This document shows positions 34,054 to 42,204 of a stretch of 64,000 bases of DNA, piece after piece. The translations under genes were made by a program, and so were the position numbers. The DNA comes from JAWVFM01 sp038237625 (GTDB lineage: Bacteria; Actinomycetota; Thermoleophilia; Solirubrobacterales; 70-9): NCBI GenBank assembly GCA_038237625.1, contig JBBRYM010000006.1, positions 62,001 to 126,000 of the forward strand, written 5' to 3'. The notes under the pieces were generated by a model, which did no database searches, was not told the DNA's origin, and worked only from the letters and a program-made list of their open reading frames with translations. Positions within the stretch are counted from its first letter, which is position 1; each line of letters starts with the position of its first letter.

Positions 34054-34239
34054 CTAAGCGCTGCGGCCGACTTTGATTCGAGGACCAATGGGCCAGAACA
34101 CCGTCTCAACGAAGGCACCGATCTCTTCGCCGACTGCTAAGCGCCACTCAGGAAAGTGGGTAGCGCTGCGTGGGTCGCGCGTGGCCGCGTCTGCCGCTAC
34201 GTATCGACAGCTCCAGGACAACCCGCGCGTGCGAGACAC
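34054..34239 (-). CDS. Small hypothetical protein, probably 5'-truncated
   Basis: 61 residues ending 'GAFVETVFWPIGPRIKVGRS'. It may be the end of a longer gene cut off by the IS481 copy starting at 34376. Likely partner of the retropepsin-like gene downstream. Confidence 0.4.
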   Translation of the reverse strand: MSRTRGLSWSCRYVAADAATRDPRSATHFPEWRLAVGEEIGAFVETVFWPIGPRIKVGRSA

Positions 34240-34370
34240 CGATGCCGTTTACCGGGTTCCGGTGGCGGGTCGGGCCCATTTTCTGGCCACTCGCGCGGAC
34301 TAGACCGGCAGGTCACGTTCCTCATCACCGGTGTCGCGGGTCGGCGGGCCGAGCGCCCGGCTAGCTGTAA

Positions 34371-35328
34371 GACCCGAGCGCGTTGTTCCTCAGCTCGGCA
34401 AGTCGAGCTGCCGGTGGCCTTCGGCCGAGGGCGCCGTGGTTGCGCTTGAAGTTGTAGCGCCATAGCCAGCCCTCGAGAGCCGCGGTGCGCTCGGCCGAAC
34501 TGCGATAGATCGCCCCGTAAGCCCAGCCGCCGAGCATCGTGCGGATGAGCGCTCGGCCTTGCCGTTGGTCTGCGGGCGGTAGGGCCTTGTCCGCAGGTGC
34601 TTGAGGCCCAGGGTTCGGCAGGCGATGGAGTGCATTGCCGAGCGGTAGGCGGAGCCGTTGTCGGTGAGCACCGCCTCGACGGTGACCCCATGGCGGCGGT
34701 AGTGGGCCAGGCAGCGACGAAGGAAGGCAATCGCCGTGGTTGCCTTCTCGTCGGCGAGAACCTCGGCGTAGGCGAAGCGCGTCGCGTCGTCGACGCAGAC
34801 GTGGACAAACTCCCAGCCGAGCGAGTAGCGCTTGCGGTGATAGCCGGCAACGGCGCGGCCGCGCTGGCCGCTGATCCGATGCCCTGGACGGGCAATGCGG
34901 CCGAGCTTCTTGACGTCGATGTGGATGAGCTCGCCGGGGCGGCAGCGCTCGTAGCGGACTGCGGGCTCGAGGCCGAGACGGCCGAGTTTGCCGAGCCCCG
35001 AGCTGGTGAGGATTCCCGAGACCGTCGTCTCCGCCATCCCCATGACCTCGGCGATCTCGGCGCCGGTCATCCGCAGCCGCCGCAGGGCGCAGATTGCCCC
35101 GACGCGGTCCTCGGGGGTGCGGTTATGGACCTCGTGGGCGGCCGAGGGGCGGTCGAGAAGGCCAGGCTCGCCCTCGGCCAGGTAGCGGCGGACCCACTTG
35201 CGGGCGGTCGGCTCGCTCGTCTCGGCGGCTCTCGCCGCCTCGCCGAGCGCCCATCCCTGATCGACGACGCGTGAGACCAGAAGCTTGCGCTTGTTCAGGC
35301 TGAGCGCAGCGTTAGCGTGGAGCTTGAT
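34371..35328 (-). pseudogene. IS481 transposase, start codon lost and frameshifted
   Basis: The conserved start MKLHANA is present but its ATG is ATC (35328-35326). HTH and DDE core follow ('GELIHIDVKKLGRI', 'WEFVHVCVDDATRFAYAEV', 'TDNGSAYRS', 'YRPQTNGKAER'). After 'GKAER' one T is missing compared with 'GKAERFIQT' of the copy at 55540; the proper continuation (RTMLGGWAYGAIYRSSAERT) lies in the next frame. Confidence 0.85.
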
Positions 35329-35414
35329 CCGGGATTACCTCCTTGAGGCTTAGTGGCTTAGGCACCACCAGCCTTCAAGGGGGCCCGGATGAAACAACGG
35401 GCTCAGGGATTACA
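34376..35414 (-). mobile_element. IS481-family insertion sequence, decayed, with 6-bp target duplication
   Basis: Terminal inverted repeats TGTAAGACCCGAGCGCGTTG (left) and TGTAATCCCTGAGCCCGTTG (right, read inward). GCTAGC flanks both ends (34370-34375 and 35415-35420). The element is 1039 bp. The transposase has lost its start codon and has a deletion, so it cannot move by itself. Confidence 0.88.
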
Positions 35415-35510
35415 GCTAGCCGACGTCGGCGAGTTACCTAATCCCAGTCGATCCCATACACGGCGTCCTTGGAAGTCAGGACGGTGCCACAACGAGGACA
35501 GGGCCCCGGA

Positions 35511-35780
35511 CTACTTCGCCTTGCATCTCTCGACCCTTCCGGTCCGGCCAGAACTGCCCAGCCCACGGCTCGAGCCGGCCGTCGCAGGCTTCACATCCTG
35601 CGGCTTGCCGGCGCCGCACGAGTCGCACTCCAGCCTCGATGTCAACGCCCGACAGCCCGAGCGGAGGTAACGCCGCTGACCCGCTATCCGGCCGCACTCC
35701 CGACAAATCGTGCCTCGGTCCATCGGTCGAAATTCGGTCTCGCAGGACGGGCACTTCAGGTTTTCGATGGCGATTCCAAA
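35511..35780 (-). pseudogene. Zinc-ribbon protein, no clear start
   Basis: 'IENLKCPSCETEFRPMDRGT' and 'ICRECGRIAGQRRY' give one zinc-ribbon, 'LECDSCGAGKPQDV' another Cys pair. No start codon precedes the first ribbon in frame after an upstream TGA, and an overlapping frame also carries 'CEACDGRLEPW'. Probably a decayed gene. Confidence 0.4.
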
Positions 35781-35866
35781 TGCCTCGGACGAGGGGCTCG
35801 ATACCGGGATTCTGGTCTTCGCGCGAGTTTTCGGTCAATGGCGGGCGTTCCGGCGAAGAGTCGCGC

Positions 35867-36061
35867 CTACTCGGGGCCTGGCGGCAAGTTGGCGTCCATC
35901 AGGACGGTCTCGACGGTGAGCAGATCGATGGGCTCGCCGGAATCCTGGCGCCTCAGCGGCTCGTCATCCCTGCCCGATGAGAGACAGGGGACCTCGCTTC
36001 CGTCGACGAGCACGGCGAGCAGTTCGGTGCCGGCCGGGACCTCGGCGAGGGCCGCGCGCAT
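35867..36061 (-). CDS. Small hypothetical protein
   Basis: 64 residues from ATG 36061, 'ALAEVPAGTELLAVLVDGSE' then an acidic tail. It lies 46 bp after the small membrane gene at 36108. No family recognised; the start is uncertain. Confidence 0.35.
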   Translation of the reverse strand: MRAALAEVPAGTELLAVLVDGSEVPCLSSGRDDEPLRRQDSGEPIDLLTVETVLMDANLPPGPE

Positions 36062-36107
36062 CCCACTGGCAGTTATTGCCGAGGAGCGTACGCCCAATGA
36101 TTTGCGA

Positions 36108-36230
36108 TCACAGCGCCAGCGTGTCGATGATCGCTACGCGCAGGTTCTGCGCGGTTGGGTGCTCGGCGAACACCACCCAGGCGCTAGCAGCGAGCACCAG
36201 TAGCAGGAGCGTTTGTAGCTCGGTCGTCAT
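36108..36230 (-). CDS. 40-residue single-helix membrane protein
   Basis: ATG 36230 preceded by GGAGGTGAG. Sequence starts 'MTTELQTLLLLVLAASAWVV' and ends 'AIIDTLAL', with one TM helix at residues 6-22. A strong RBS supports translation. Unknown function. Confidence 0.5.
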   Translation of the reverse strand: MTTELQTLLLLVLAASAWVVFAEHPTAQNLRVAIIDTLAL

Positions 36231-36272
36231 CTCGTCTCACCTCCCTCTCGATCGGTCATTGACGCTAGGGCC

Positions 36273-36888
36273 CATCAGCTTGGCGGAGTGTCGGTCGCGG
36301 CCGGAATCGTCCAACTCCAGCCTTCGCGGGCGTTTCGACGCGGCGGAACGAAGTAGTAGCCGCCCCCGAGAACCCGTTCGCCGAGGCCGTGAAAGAGGAG
36401 CCGGTCATCCCCGGCGCCGGGCGTTGGGAAGTCCGGATTGCGAAGCCAAGCCCTCGTGATGAACTCGAACTGGGTCGAGAGCGTCCGCCCGTAGCTGATG
36501 AAAACAAGCCCGCGGGAGAGCCTCCAGGAGCAGTCTGAATGAGCGGGTAGCCACGCCGGAAGATGCGCCGCAAAGCGTCTTCCTCGGAGCGCCGCGGGTT
36601 CGACTTACGGACATGCGAGTCGAGCGGGACGACCGTCGAGGACTGATCGGCGACGAACGCCGGCGACTCGTCGATGCGTGCCGGGTCATCACTGAGGTCG
36701 AGGCTCGCGCCGGAGACCTTGAAACGGCCGACCGAGCGCTCTTGGTCGTTTTGGGAGGAGCGGTCCCAAGTCGCGGTATCGAACGTGCTGACTCGAAGGG
36801 TCATGTAGGTGCCATGAGCGGTCCACGCCGGTTCTGCGCTCGGTGGCGGTCGCAGGTCGCCGGCGTATCCCTTGATCGGACCGTTCAT
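36273..36888 (-). pseudogene. Dyp-type peroxidase, 5'-truncated and frameshifted
   Basis: 'SDDPARIDESPAFVADQSST', 'HVRKSNPRRSEEDALRRIFR' and 'RRGYPLIQTAPGG' match the distal half of Dyp peroxidases (HxR...RRG with heme-proximal His). After APGG the reading moves one frame: 'LSRGLVFISYGRTLSTQFEF', 'LRNPDFPTPGAGDDRLLFHG' and 'VLGGGYYFVPPRRNARE', stopping at 36273. The N-terminal half is absent. Confidence 0.78.
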
Positions 36889-37041
36889 GGCGTCTTGCTG
36901 GCCAGCTCGCCGGCAATCAGCACGCGGAAGTTCTTCAGCGACTGCCCGAGCGCGCTGCCCGCGCGCGCCATCAGCGCCGCCTACCGATGCTCCCGGGTAC
37001 GGGAACCGGGCCCTGGCGTCGTCCCTGCCAAGAGCACGAAA
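36889..37041. other. Short gap before the WecA-like remnant
   Basis: A minus-strand stretch 'GSALGQSLKNFRVLIAGELA' is coding-like but has no start or family; nothing else seen. Confidence 0.3.
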
Positions 37042-37820
37042 TCAAGCTGACGTCCTTGCGGCCGCGAGTTCCGCTTCTCGGCTAGGAGCGACACCGGACG
37101 CCTGCTTCGAGGCTTCGCCGCGAACCCCAGCTGCGGCGGAGATGGGGCGGGGAGTCAATGCAATGAGGAGTGCGGTGCCGGTACACAGCGCGAGCGCTCC
37201 CAAACCTAGGGCGGTGCCGATGGGGGCTGACGCAAGCGCGATGGCCCAGCCAGCCCCCATTGCGCCGAGCGTCCAGAAGGCATACGTCGAGCGGGCCCGT
37301 GACCGCCAGCGGGTAGCGAGACGGTCATAGCTGTGCTCGCGGTCTCCGCTGGCGAGTTCGGCCCCGCTACGCAGACGACGGACGACTGTGAGAACGAGTT
37401 TTCCGGCGAACGGCGCCAAGCAGAGCGCAGCCAGCAGGGAAAACCCGTCACGGGGTCCTCGCGCATGATGGGAGCGGCTGAGATCATCAAGGCAGCAGCA
37501 ACCACATACGCCCCGCTATCGCCAAGGAAGAGGCGAGCTGGCGACCGATTCCACCAGAGGAAGGCCGCCAGAGCACCGGGCAGTGCCCATGCAAGAGGGG
37601 CTGCACCTATGCCAAGGGCCTCGGCTGTCACCCCAAGGCCAACGGCGCTGAAGACTCCGAGACCGCCGGCGAGGCCGTCTTGGCCATCCATGAGGTTGAC
37701 GGCGTTAAGGCAGGCAACCGTCAGAACGAGAAAGGCGACCGCGCCGAGACCGGGTTTGCCAGCGCCGAGGACACCCGCCGTGATGAGCGCCGCGATGGCA
37801 GCCTGCCCAATCGGGCTCCT
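37042..37820 (-). pseudogene. WecA/MraY-like glycosyl-1-phosphate transferase, truncated and frameshifted
   Basis: 'AVNLMDGQDGLAGG' (MDGxDGLA), 'FLWWNRSPARLFLGDSGAYV' (LFLGDSG) and several TM helices identify the polyprenyl-phosphate sugar-phosphate transferase family. The frame breaks near 37430: 'MREDPVTGF' should continue 'SLLAALCLAPFAGKLVLTVV' in the other register. The N-terminal third is missing, replaced near 37820 by unrelated DNA. Confidence 0.72.
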
Positions 37821-37824
37821 GAAG

Positions 37825-37935
37825 GTCGGGGTCGATGACGTTCATGAGCCGCTCGGCATCGTCGAGGCGATCCGTCGGAACCTGCCAATCCGACTTGTAG
37901 GTCTTGCCATTAAACGGCTCGTTTCGAAACTCCAT
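37825..37935 (-). pseudogene. Short fragment of an unknown gene
   Basis: 'FRNEPFNGKTYKSDWQVPTD' and 'RLDDAERLMNVIDPDLQ' look coding and then fuse to the WecA-like remnant. Family not recognised. Confidence 0.35.
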
Positions 37936-37979
37936 CTGACAGCGGAACTTGGCGGCCGGCCACGTAGATTCGAGATCTC

Positions 37980-38150
37980 TTGACCGACCCGCCTAAGTCT
38001 GCAGACGCATCTCCCAACACGAGCGGGCCCGAGAAGGCGAGCCTGACGCAGCTCGGTCTCTTGGTGGCACCTTTGGTGCGGAAGATGAACGACGTGGGCT
38101 TGAGCAAACGGCGAAAGGGATTCATCCGGCGGCTCCTCAATCCCAACTAG
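37980..38150 (+). CDS. Small basic hypothetical protein
   Basis: 56 residues from TTG 37980: 'EKASLTQLGLLVAPLVRKMN' and 'VGLSKRRKGFIRRLLNPN'. No RBS of note. Listed because it ends cleanly before the tRNA-Sec-like gene, but it may be chance. Confidence 0.3.
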   Translation: MTDPPKSADASPNTSGPEKASLTQLGLLVAPLVRKMNDVGLSKRRKGFIRRLLNPN

Positions 38151-38276
38151 CTCGGCCTTCCGGAGCGCCGGACTTGATCTCCAGGGTGTCCGACCCTGAG
38201 GGTGCGCGAGGGAATCACGTCTCTGGCACGGGATTCAGCTCCTCGGACATCCGGGGGCGACTAGTCTTCACTTCGT

Positions 38277-38368
38277 GGGGCGGCACCGGCCCGTGGCCCA
38301 TCTGGCCTTCAAAGCCAGGAGGGCGATGAAACCCATCGCTTGGAAGGTTCGACCACTTCGCCGCCTCG
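38277..38368 (+). tRNA. selC: Second tRNA-Sec-like gene (anticodon TCA)
   Basis: 8-bp acceptor GGGGCGGC/GCCGCCTC, anticodon arm CTGGC-CTTCAAA-GCCAG with TCA, and a long variable arm GCGATG/CATCGC: the tRNA-Sec layout. Anticodon and variable stems differ from the copy at 49013 but still pair, so the differences are compensated. Odd points: the D-arm is short (GGCC-CGT-GGCC) and lacks GG, and the T-stem's closing G53-C61 pair is G-A. It could be a specialised or weakening copy. No CCA is encoded. Confidence 0.7.
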
Positions 38369-38460
38369 CTGGATGGGGCAACCCCGAGGCACGAACGTGA
38401 ACCGCCTGGGATCTCGAGGGAACCCGGCCGGAGGCCTTGGGTCCGCCCCTGCCAGGGCGC

Positions 38461-38489
38461 TTGACACGGCGGGGCCGCGGGTGTATACC
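38461..38489 (+). promoter_or_regulatory. Strong promoter of the Mau-like redox operon
   Basis: TTGACA (38461-38466), 17-bp spacer, TATACC (38484-38489), about 90 bp before GTG 38581. It is close to consensus. Confidence 0.7.
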
Positions 38490-38580
38490 CCGACCACAGG
38501 GTAAATGTGAACGGGAGAGCGTGGTTGTCCGCCTTTGATCGTATGGTGTCTGTGTCCCTAGGACAGACCCCGGCTCGGCT

Positions 38581-39141
38581 GTGGTAGACACCCTCGCAGT
38601 TCCGTTCTTCGTGGCCGCAGGATTGCTGGTCGCAAGCGGCCTCGTGAAGCTCCACGATCCCACCCCTCTCCGTAGGGCGACTCGGGAACTCGGGTTCCCT
38701 TTGGGCGGTTTCGGAGTGCGCGCTTTCGGCTGTGCGGAGGTTGTGGTTGGCAGTACCGCCCTCTTTCTGCCTTCGGGCGGAGCCGTCGCGCTGGCTTGCA
38801 TGTACGGCCTGTTTGCTGGCGTGCTCGTAAAGGCAATGCGGTCCGCCGTTCCGCTCACGTCGTGCGGGTGCATCGGGAAGCACGACGCACCCCCTAGCAT
38901 CACCCACGTCTTTCTGAACGTGACTGCAATGTGCCTGGGCGGCTTGCTTGCAGTTCTGCCGGGTGTTTCCGGACTCATCACATTCACTTCCGACCTCGGG
39001 GACCTGGCCGCACCCGTGTCAGTCGGTTCCATCACGATCGCGTACTTGCTCTATGCGGTTGTCGCGTATCTACCGTCGGCTTGGACCTCGTATCAAGATC
39101 CACGCACCGCCCCTCCTGAAGGGAGAACACATGCCGCGTGA
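38581..39141 (+). CDS. MauE/DoxX-like membrane protein
   Basis: 186 residues with four TM helices. 'GLVKLHDPTPLRRATRELGF' is the MauE-like loop and 'VPLTSCGCIGKHDAPPSITH' holds a C-x-C redox pair before a TM helix. MauE-type proteins help form disulfides in, or mature, a periplasmic partner. The next gene encodes a secreted protein very rich in Cys, overlapping by 11 bp, then a thioredoxin-like MauD. Start GTG 38581. Confidence 0.8.
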   Translation: MVDTLAVPFFVAAGLLVASGLVKLHDPTPLRRATRELGFPLGGFGVRAFGCAEVVVGSTALFLPSGGAVALACMYGLFAGVLVKAMRSAVPLTSCGCIGKHDAPPSITHVFLNVTAMCLGGLLAVLPGVSGLITFTSDLGDLAAPVSVGSITIAYLLYAVVAYLPSAWTSYQDPRTAPPEGRTHAA

Positions 39142-39676
39142 TTCAAAGCTGCTGGATTTGGCGGTCTCCGCAATTGACTCGCGTTCGTCTCGCCGAACTG
39201 TCCTAACGCGAGTCGCCATCGGAGCTTCCGCTCTGGCCGTGGCCCCCGTTCGGTATCTGCTCCGTCCGGCACCCGCCTACGCCGTTGTCTGCGGTGACTG
39301 CAACTCCAACGCCCTCTGCTGCACCGACAACTCGCTCACCTGCTTTTGTTGCGCGATTACGGGTGTCAACGACTGCCCTAACCAGACGGCAAAATGCGGG
39401 TGGTGGTGGTGCTCCGGTGTTGCCTACATCGACTGCTGCGGCAGCTGCGGAGATGGCAAGAAGTGTTGTGGGCAGAACTGCAACAACCGCCCCCACTGCT
39501 ACTTGCCGCGCGATTACGGGAACTGCGGCGCTATCAACGGATGCGATAAGTGGAACCAGTTCGGGGATCTTATCCATTGCAGGATCACTCGACGAAATGC
39601 GGATCCGCCGGCGTGCTGCTGGGGAGGTCATTCGGTTGGATCGTGTGACACCCCGCCCACCTGCGCGCAGGTTTAG
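39131..39676 (+). CDS. Tat-exported Cys-rich protein (MauA-like?)
   Basis: 181 residues from ATG 39131 with a good RBS. The N-terminus has a twin-arginine signal ('SRRTVLTRVAIGASALAVAP'), cleavage near AYA. The mature part has more than 20 Cys ('CGDCNSNALCCTDNSLTCFC', 'CGWWWCSG', 'DCCGSCGDGKKCCGQNC') and looks like the disulfide-knotted light chain of methylamine dehydrogenase, but I cannot confirm the Trp pair that forms TTQ. No large-subunit gene is nearby. It is the likely client of the surrounding thiol-redox proteins. Confidence 0.65.
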   Translation: MPRDSKLLDLAVSAIDSRSSRRTVLTRVAIGASALAVAPVRYLLRPAPAYAVVCGDCNSNALCCTDNSLTCFCCAITGVNDCPNQTAKCGWWWCSGVAYIDCCGSCGDGKKCCGQNCNNRPHCYLPRDYGNCGAINGCDKWNQFGDLIHCRITRRNADPPACCWGGHSVGSCDTPPTCAQV

Positions 39677-39678
39677 GA

Positions 39679-40335
39679 GTGTCTGGAGGGGCCTCGGTGC
39701 TTGTTCTAGTCACGGTCGAAGCGGTCGTCGTCGGGCTTCTGGCGCTGTTGGTCGTCGCCCTCCTCCGAAGTCATGCGGAGATCCTGCGTCGCTTGGATGC
39801 GCCCGAAGCGACTTGGGCGAAACTTCCGGACGAATCCGAGCTAGGGACGGTCCGGGAAGCCGTCGACATAGCCGGCACCTCTCTTTCGGGCGAGCGCATT
39901 TCCGTTCCCCTGGCTTCCGGGAGGATTGATCACCCAGCGCTCTTGACGTTTCTCACGACCGGATGTTCGACTTGCGAGAACCTCTGGGCCCAGCTTCGCG
40001 ACCCTCGGCGGGTGCAGGCACCGCCAGGAGTGCAGGTGTACGTGCTGGCAAAGGACAAGCGCGAGGAGTCGATTGCACGTCTGAGGAAGCTATCGGGCGA
40101 GATCGAGACGATCCTCTCATCGACCGCTTGGTCCGATTACAAGGTTCCCGGCTCGCCATATTTTATGTTCATCGACCGGGGTGAAGTCCGCGGCCAGGGA
40201 TCGGCGGATACCTGGAGCCGTGCCGTTTCTCTCTGCGAGGAGGCGATCGCAGATGCGGCAGCGGACGCTTCGGTTCGGCCAGGTCCCGTAGTGTCCGCAG
40301 ACACGCTTGCCGCGGACGTTGGAGCGCCGGGATGA
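39679..40335 (+). CDS. MauD-like thioredoxin-fold membrane protein
   Basis: 218 residues from GTG 39679, 2 bp after the previous stop. One N-terminal TM helix ('VEAVVVGLLALLVVALL'), then a thioredoxin fold with the active site 'LTTGCSTCENLW' and the cis-Pro loop 'VPGSPYFMFI'. It would exchange disulfides with the Cys-rich Tat protein and receive electrons from the CcdA-like protein that follows. Its stop overlaps the next start (ATGA). Confidence 0.85.
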   Translation: MSGGASVLVLVTVEAVVVGLLALLVVALLRSHAEILRRLDAPEATWAKLPDESELGTVREAVDIAGTSLSGERISVPLASGRIDHPALLTFLTTGCSTCENLWAQLRDPRRVQAPPGVQVYVLAKDKREESIARLRKLSGEIETILSSTAWSDYKVPGSPYFMFIDRGEVRGQGSADTWSRAVSLCEEAIADAAADASVRPGPVVSADTLAADVGAPG

Positions 40336-41024
40336 CGCATCCGGAGACCGCCGTCATCGTCAGTGGCTCCGCGCTTGCGCTGATGGCCGGCGTCCGCTCT
40401 TCCTGGTCGCCCTGAGGAGCGTCAGTGCTGGGAAGCATCACTCCGCTCGGTGAGCGGAGCCGCGGGTCGAGATGGCCAATCACCGTTGGCTTTTACGTCG
40501 CTGGCTCGATACTTGGCGGAGCCGCCCTCGGAGCGTTTCTCGGATCCGTGGGTGCCCCCGTGGTGTCAGTGGTGGATGGTGCCGGGTCCAAGCTCGTCAT
40601 CACGATTATCAGTGTTGCGGTCCTAGCTGGCTTGATCGCCGACTTTGGCACCCAGGGGACCCGTCTCCCATCGGTGCGCCGACAGGTGGACGACGCGTGG
40701 ATGACTCGATACCGAGGCTGGGCATACGGTTTTGGTTTCGGTTTTCAACTCGGTTTGGGTGTCGTCACCGTCGTGACGACTTCTCTCGTCTACTTGACGT
40801 TTGTCGCCGCGTTCCTTTCTGGATCACTGGGCGGAGGTGTCTTGATAGGCGCCACCTTTGGCGCTATGAGGGCTGTCGTGATCTTTCTCGTTGCGAGGGT
40901 CCATAGCCCCGAACGACTCGAAGCCTTTGTCGAGAAGTTGCGCGGCTGGCAGCCGGCCGCTCACCGCGCAGCGCTGGGAATGCAAGCCGCGGTCCTGATT
41001 GCCCTGCTTTTCACCCTGATGTGA
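40332..41024 (+). CDS. Predicted selenoprotein: CcdA-like membrane protein with in-frame TGA
   Basis: ATG 40332 overlaps the MauD stop and reads 'VSGSALALMAGVRSSWSP', then TGA (40413-40415), then GASVLGSITPLGERSRGSRW and about five TM helices to 41024. Relatives, from memory, read SWSPCGLSMLSSITPLGE, so TGA stands at the conserved Cys. A hairpin 25 bp on (40441-40459) could be the bacterial SECIS. selA, selB, selD and two tRNA-Sec genes are in the window. As Sec-inserted the protein is 230 residues and would pass electrons across the membrane. If TGA were a stop, a GTG at 40425 would give 199 residues. Confidence 0.75.
40416..40459 (+). promoter_or_regulatory. Candidate SECIS hairpin after the in-frame TGA
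   Basis: CTCCGCT-CGGTG-AGCGGAG (40441-40459), a perfect 7-bp stem with a 5-base loop having G in its first two positions. The loop starts 32 bases after TGA, inside the 16-37 base range known for bacterial SECIS elements. Confidence 0.6.
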
Positions 41025-41046
41025 TCTACGACGAAGGAGCACTCAA

Positions 41047-41481
41047 ATGGATGTCCAAGCGCACGGCTACAGCATCACGGTCCCCGATGGATGGGACGCG
41101 CGAATTCAACAGGGTTCAGCGAAGGACGCCATTACGGTGCAAGCTGCGACGCGGGCACTGCTTCCGGGGGACGCGGGTGGCTGGCACACGATGCAGTCGA
41201 TGAAGCCCGGAGACACCTTCCTACAGCTCGATGACCTAGGGCCTCATCCTCCAGACCTCCCCGACATCGATTCAGACTGGAGCTACGGTGCGCTCCCGCT
41301 GACCATCGCTCGCAAAGATCTCAGTGACCTATACGTCAACTACCTGCCGTCATTCCTCATTCGGTTTTACGTGATCGATAAGAGGGCCCTGTCACTCCGC
41401 GGCGGCTTTGGCAGCAACCCCGGTGACGATCAGCTCTCCATCGCCAACCAGGTTCTAAGCTCGCTTCGAATTACCGACTAG
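41047..41481 (+). CDS. Hypothetical protein of the redox operon
   Basis: 144 residues; RBS AAGGAG before ATG 41047, 22 bp after the CcdA-like gene. It starts 'MDVQAHGYSITVPDGWDARI', typical of small beta-rich proteins of unknown role. No signal peptide or Cys. Confidence 0.7.
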   Translation: MDVQAHGYSITVPDGWDARIQQGSAKDAITVQAATRALLPGDAGGWHTMQSMKPGDTFLQLDDLGPHPPDLPDIDSDWSYGALPLTIARKDLSDLYVNYLPSFLIRFYVIDKRALSLRGGFGSNPGDDQLSIANQVLSSLRITD

Positions 41482-41649
41482 CCACTCCGTCCGGATCGGC
41501 CCGATAGGCCGCGTCAGACCGCGAAAGATTTGAGCTGAGGCGGACATGAGCAAGATGGTGGCACCTAGTCCAAGTATCCATGGCTACTCGGGGCTCGGCG
41601 TGGAGCGGGCGCTTGCGATCTCCGACGCCCGCATGTGCGGCTGAATGCC

Positions 41650-42192
41650 ATGGAGGACGCCGCGACGACCCGTTTTCGAGAGCTGTTCCGTACCCAATTC
41701 CCGTATCTCCTAGCCTACTTTCGACGGCGTCTCTCTGACGCTGCCGAGGCTGAAGACCTCGCAGCGGAGACATTCGCCATTGCCTGGCGCCGCCTCGGCG
41801 ATGCGCCGGATGCGATCGATCAGTTGCCGTGGCTTTACGGAGTCGCGAGGCGCGTGCTGTCTAATCAGCGACGATCTCGGCAACGAAGGGAGGCTCTTCT
41901 CGAGCGACTGACGTCGCAGCCCCCGCGTGATCCCTATCGAGTGGACTCTGCTGTGGAGTGGCGCGAGGAGCTCGAACGAGTCGTTCATGCGCTTCGCCAG
42001 CTGTCCCAGGACGAGCAAGAGATCCTCACGTTGGTGGCATGGGAAGGGCTTTCTGTATCTCAGCTAGCCATCGGTCTCGGCTGTTCGCAAAATGCCGCGT
42101 CGATCCGTCTGCACCGTGCTCGTCGCCGGCTCGCCGACTTAGCTGATCGACACCCCGTTAGCGCCACCGCAATTAGAGAAGCAAACTACTGA
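41650..42192 (+). CDS. ECF-type sigma factor
   Basis: 180 residues from ATG 41650 (a GTG at 41635 is also in frame). Region 2: 'FPYLLAYFRRRLSDAAEAED' and 'LAAETFAIAWRRLGD'. Region 4: 'LSQDEQEILTLVAWEGLSVS' and HTH 'QLAIGLGCSQNAASIRLHRA'. The membrane propeller gene follows 12 bp later. Confidence 0.9.
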   Translation: MEDAATTRFRELFRTQFPYLLAYFRRRLSDAAEAEDLAAETFAIAWRRLGDAPDAIDQLPWLYGVARRVLSNQRRSRQRREALLERLTSQPPRDPYRVDSAVEWREELERVVHALRQLSQDEQEILTLVAWEGLSVSQLAIGLGCSQNAASIRLHRARRRLADLADRHPVSATAIREANY

Positions 42193-42204
42193 AGGAAACA
42201 CGTT

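Noticed and set aside
38215..38907. 230-residue minus-strand frame over the tRNA-Sec copy
   Set aside because: Antisense shadow of the tRNA, promoter and MauE-like gene, without domain.
40425..41024. CcdA-like protein starting at GTG 40425 with TGA as a stop
   Set aside because: No RBS for that start, and it loses the conserved SWSP-C segment; the TGA reading is coupled to MauD by ATGA. It remains the alternative if no Sec is inserted.
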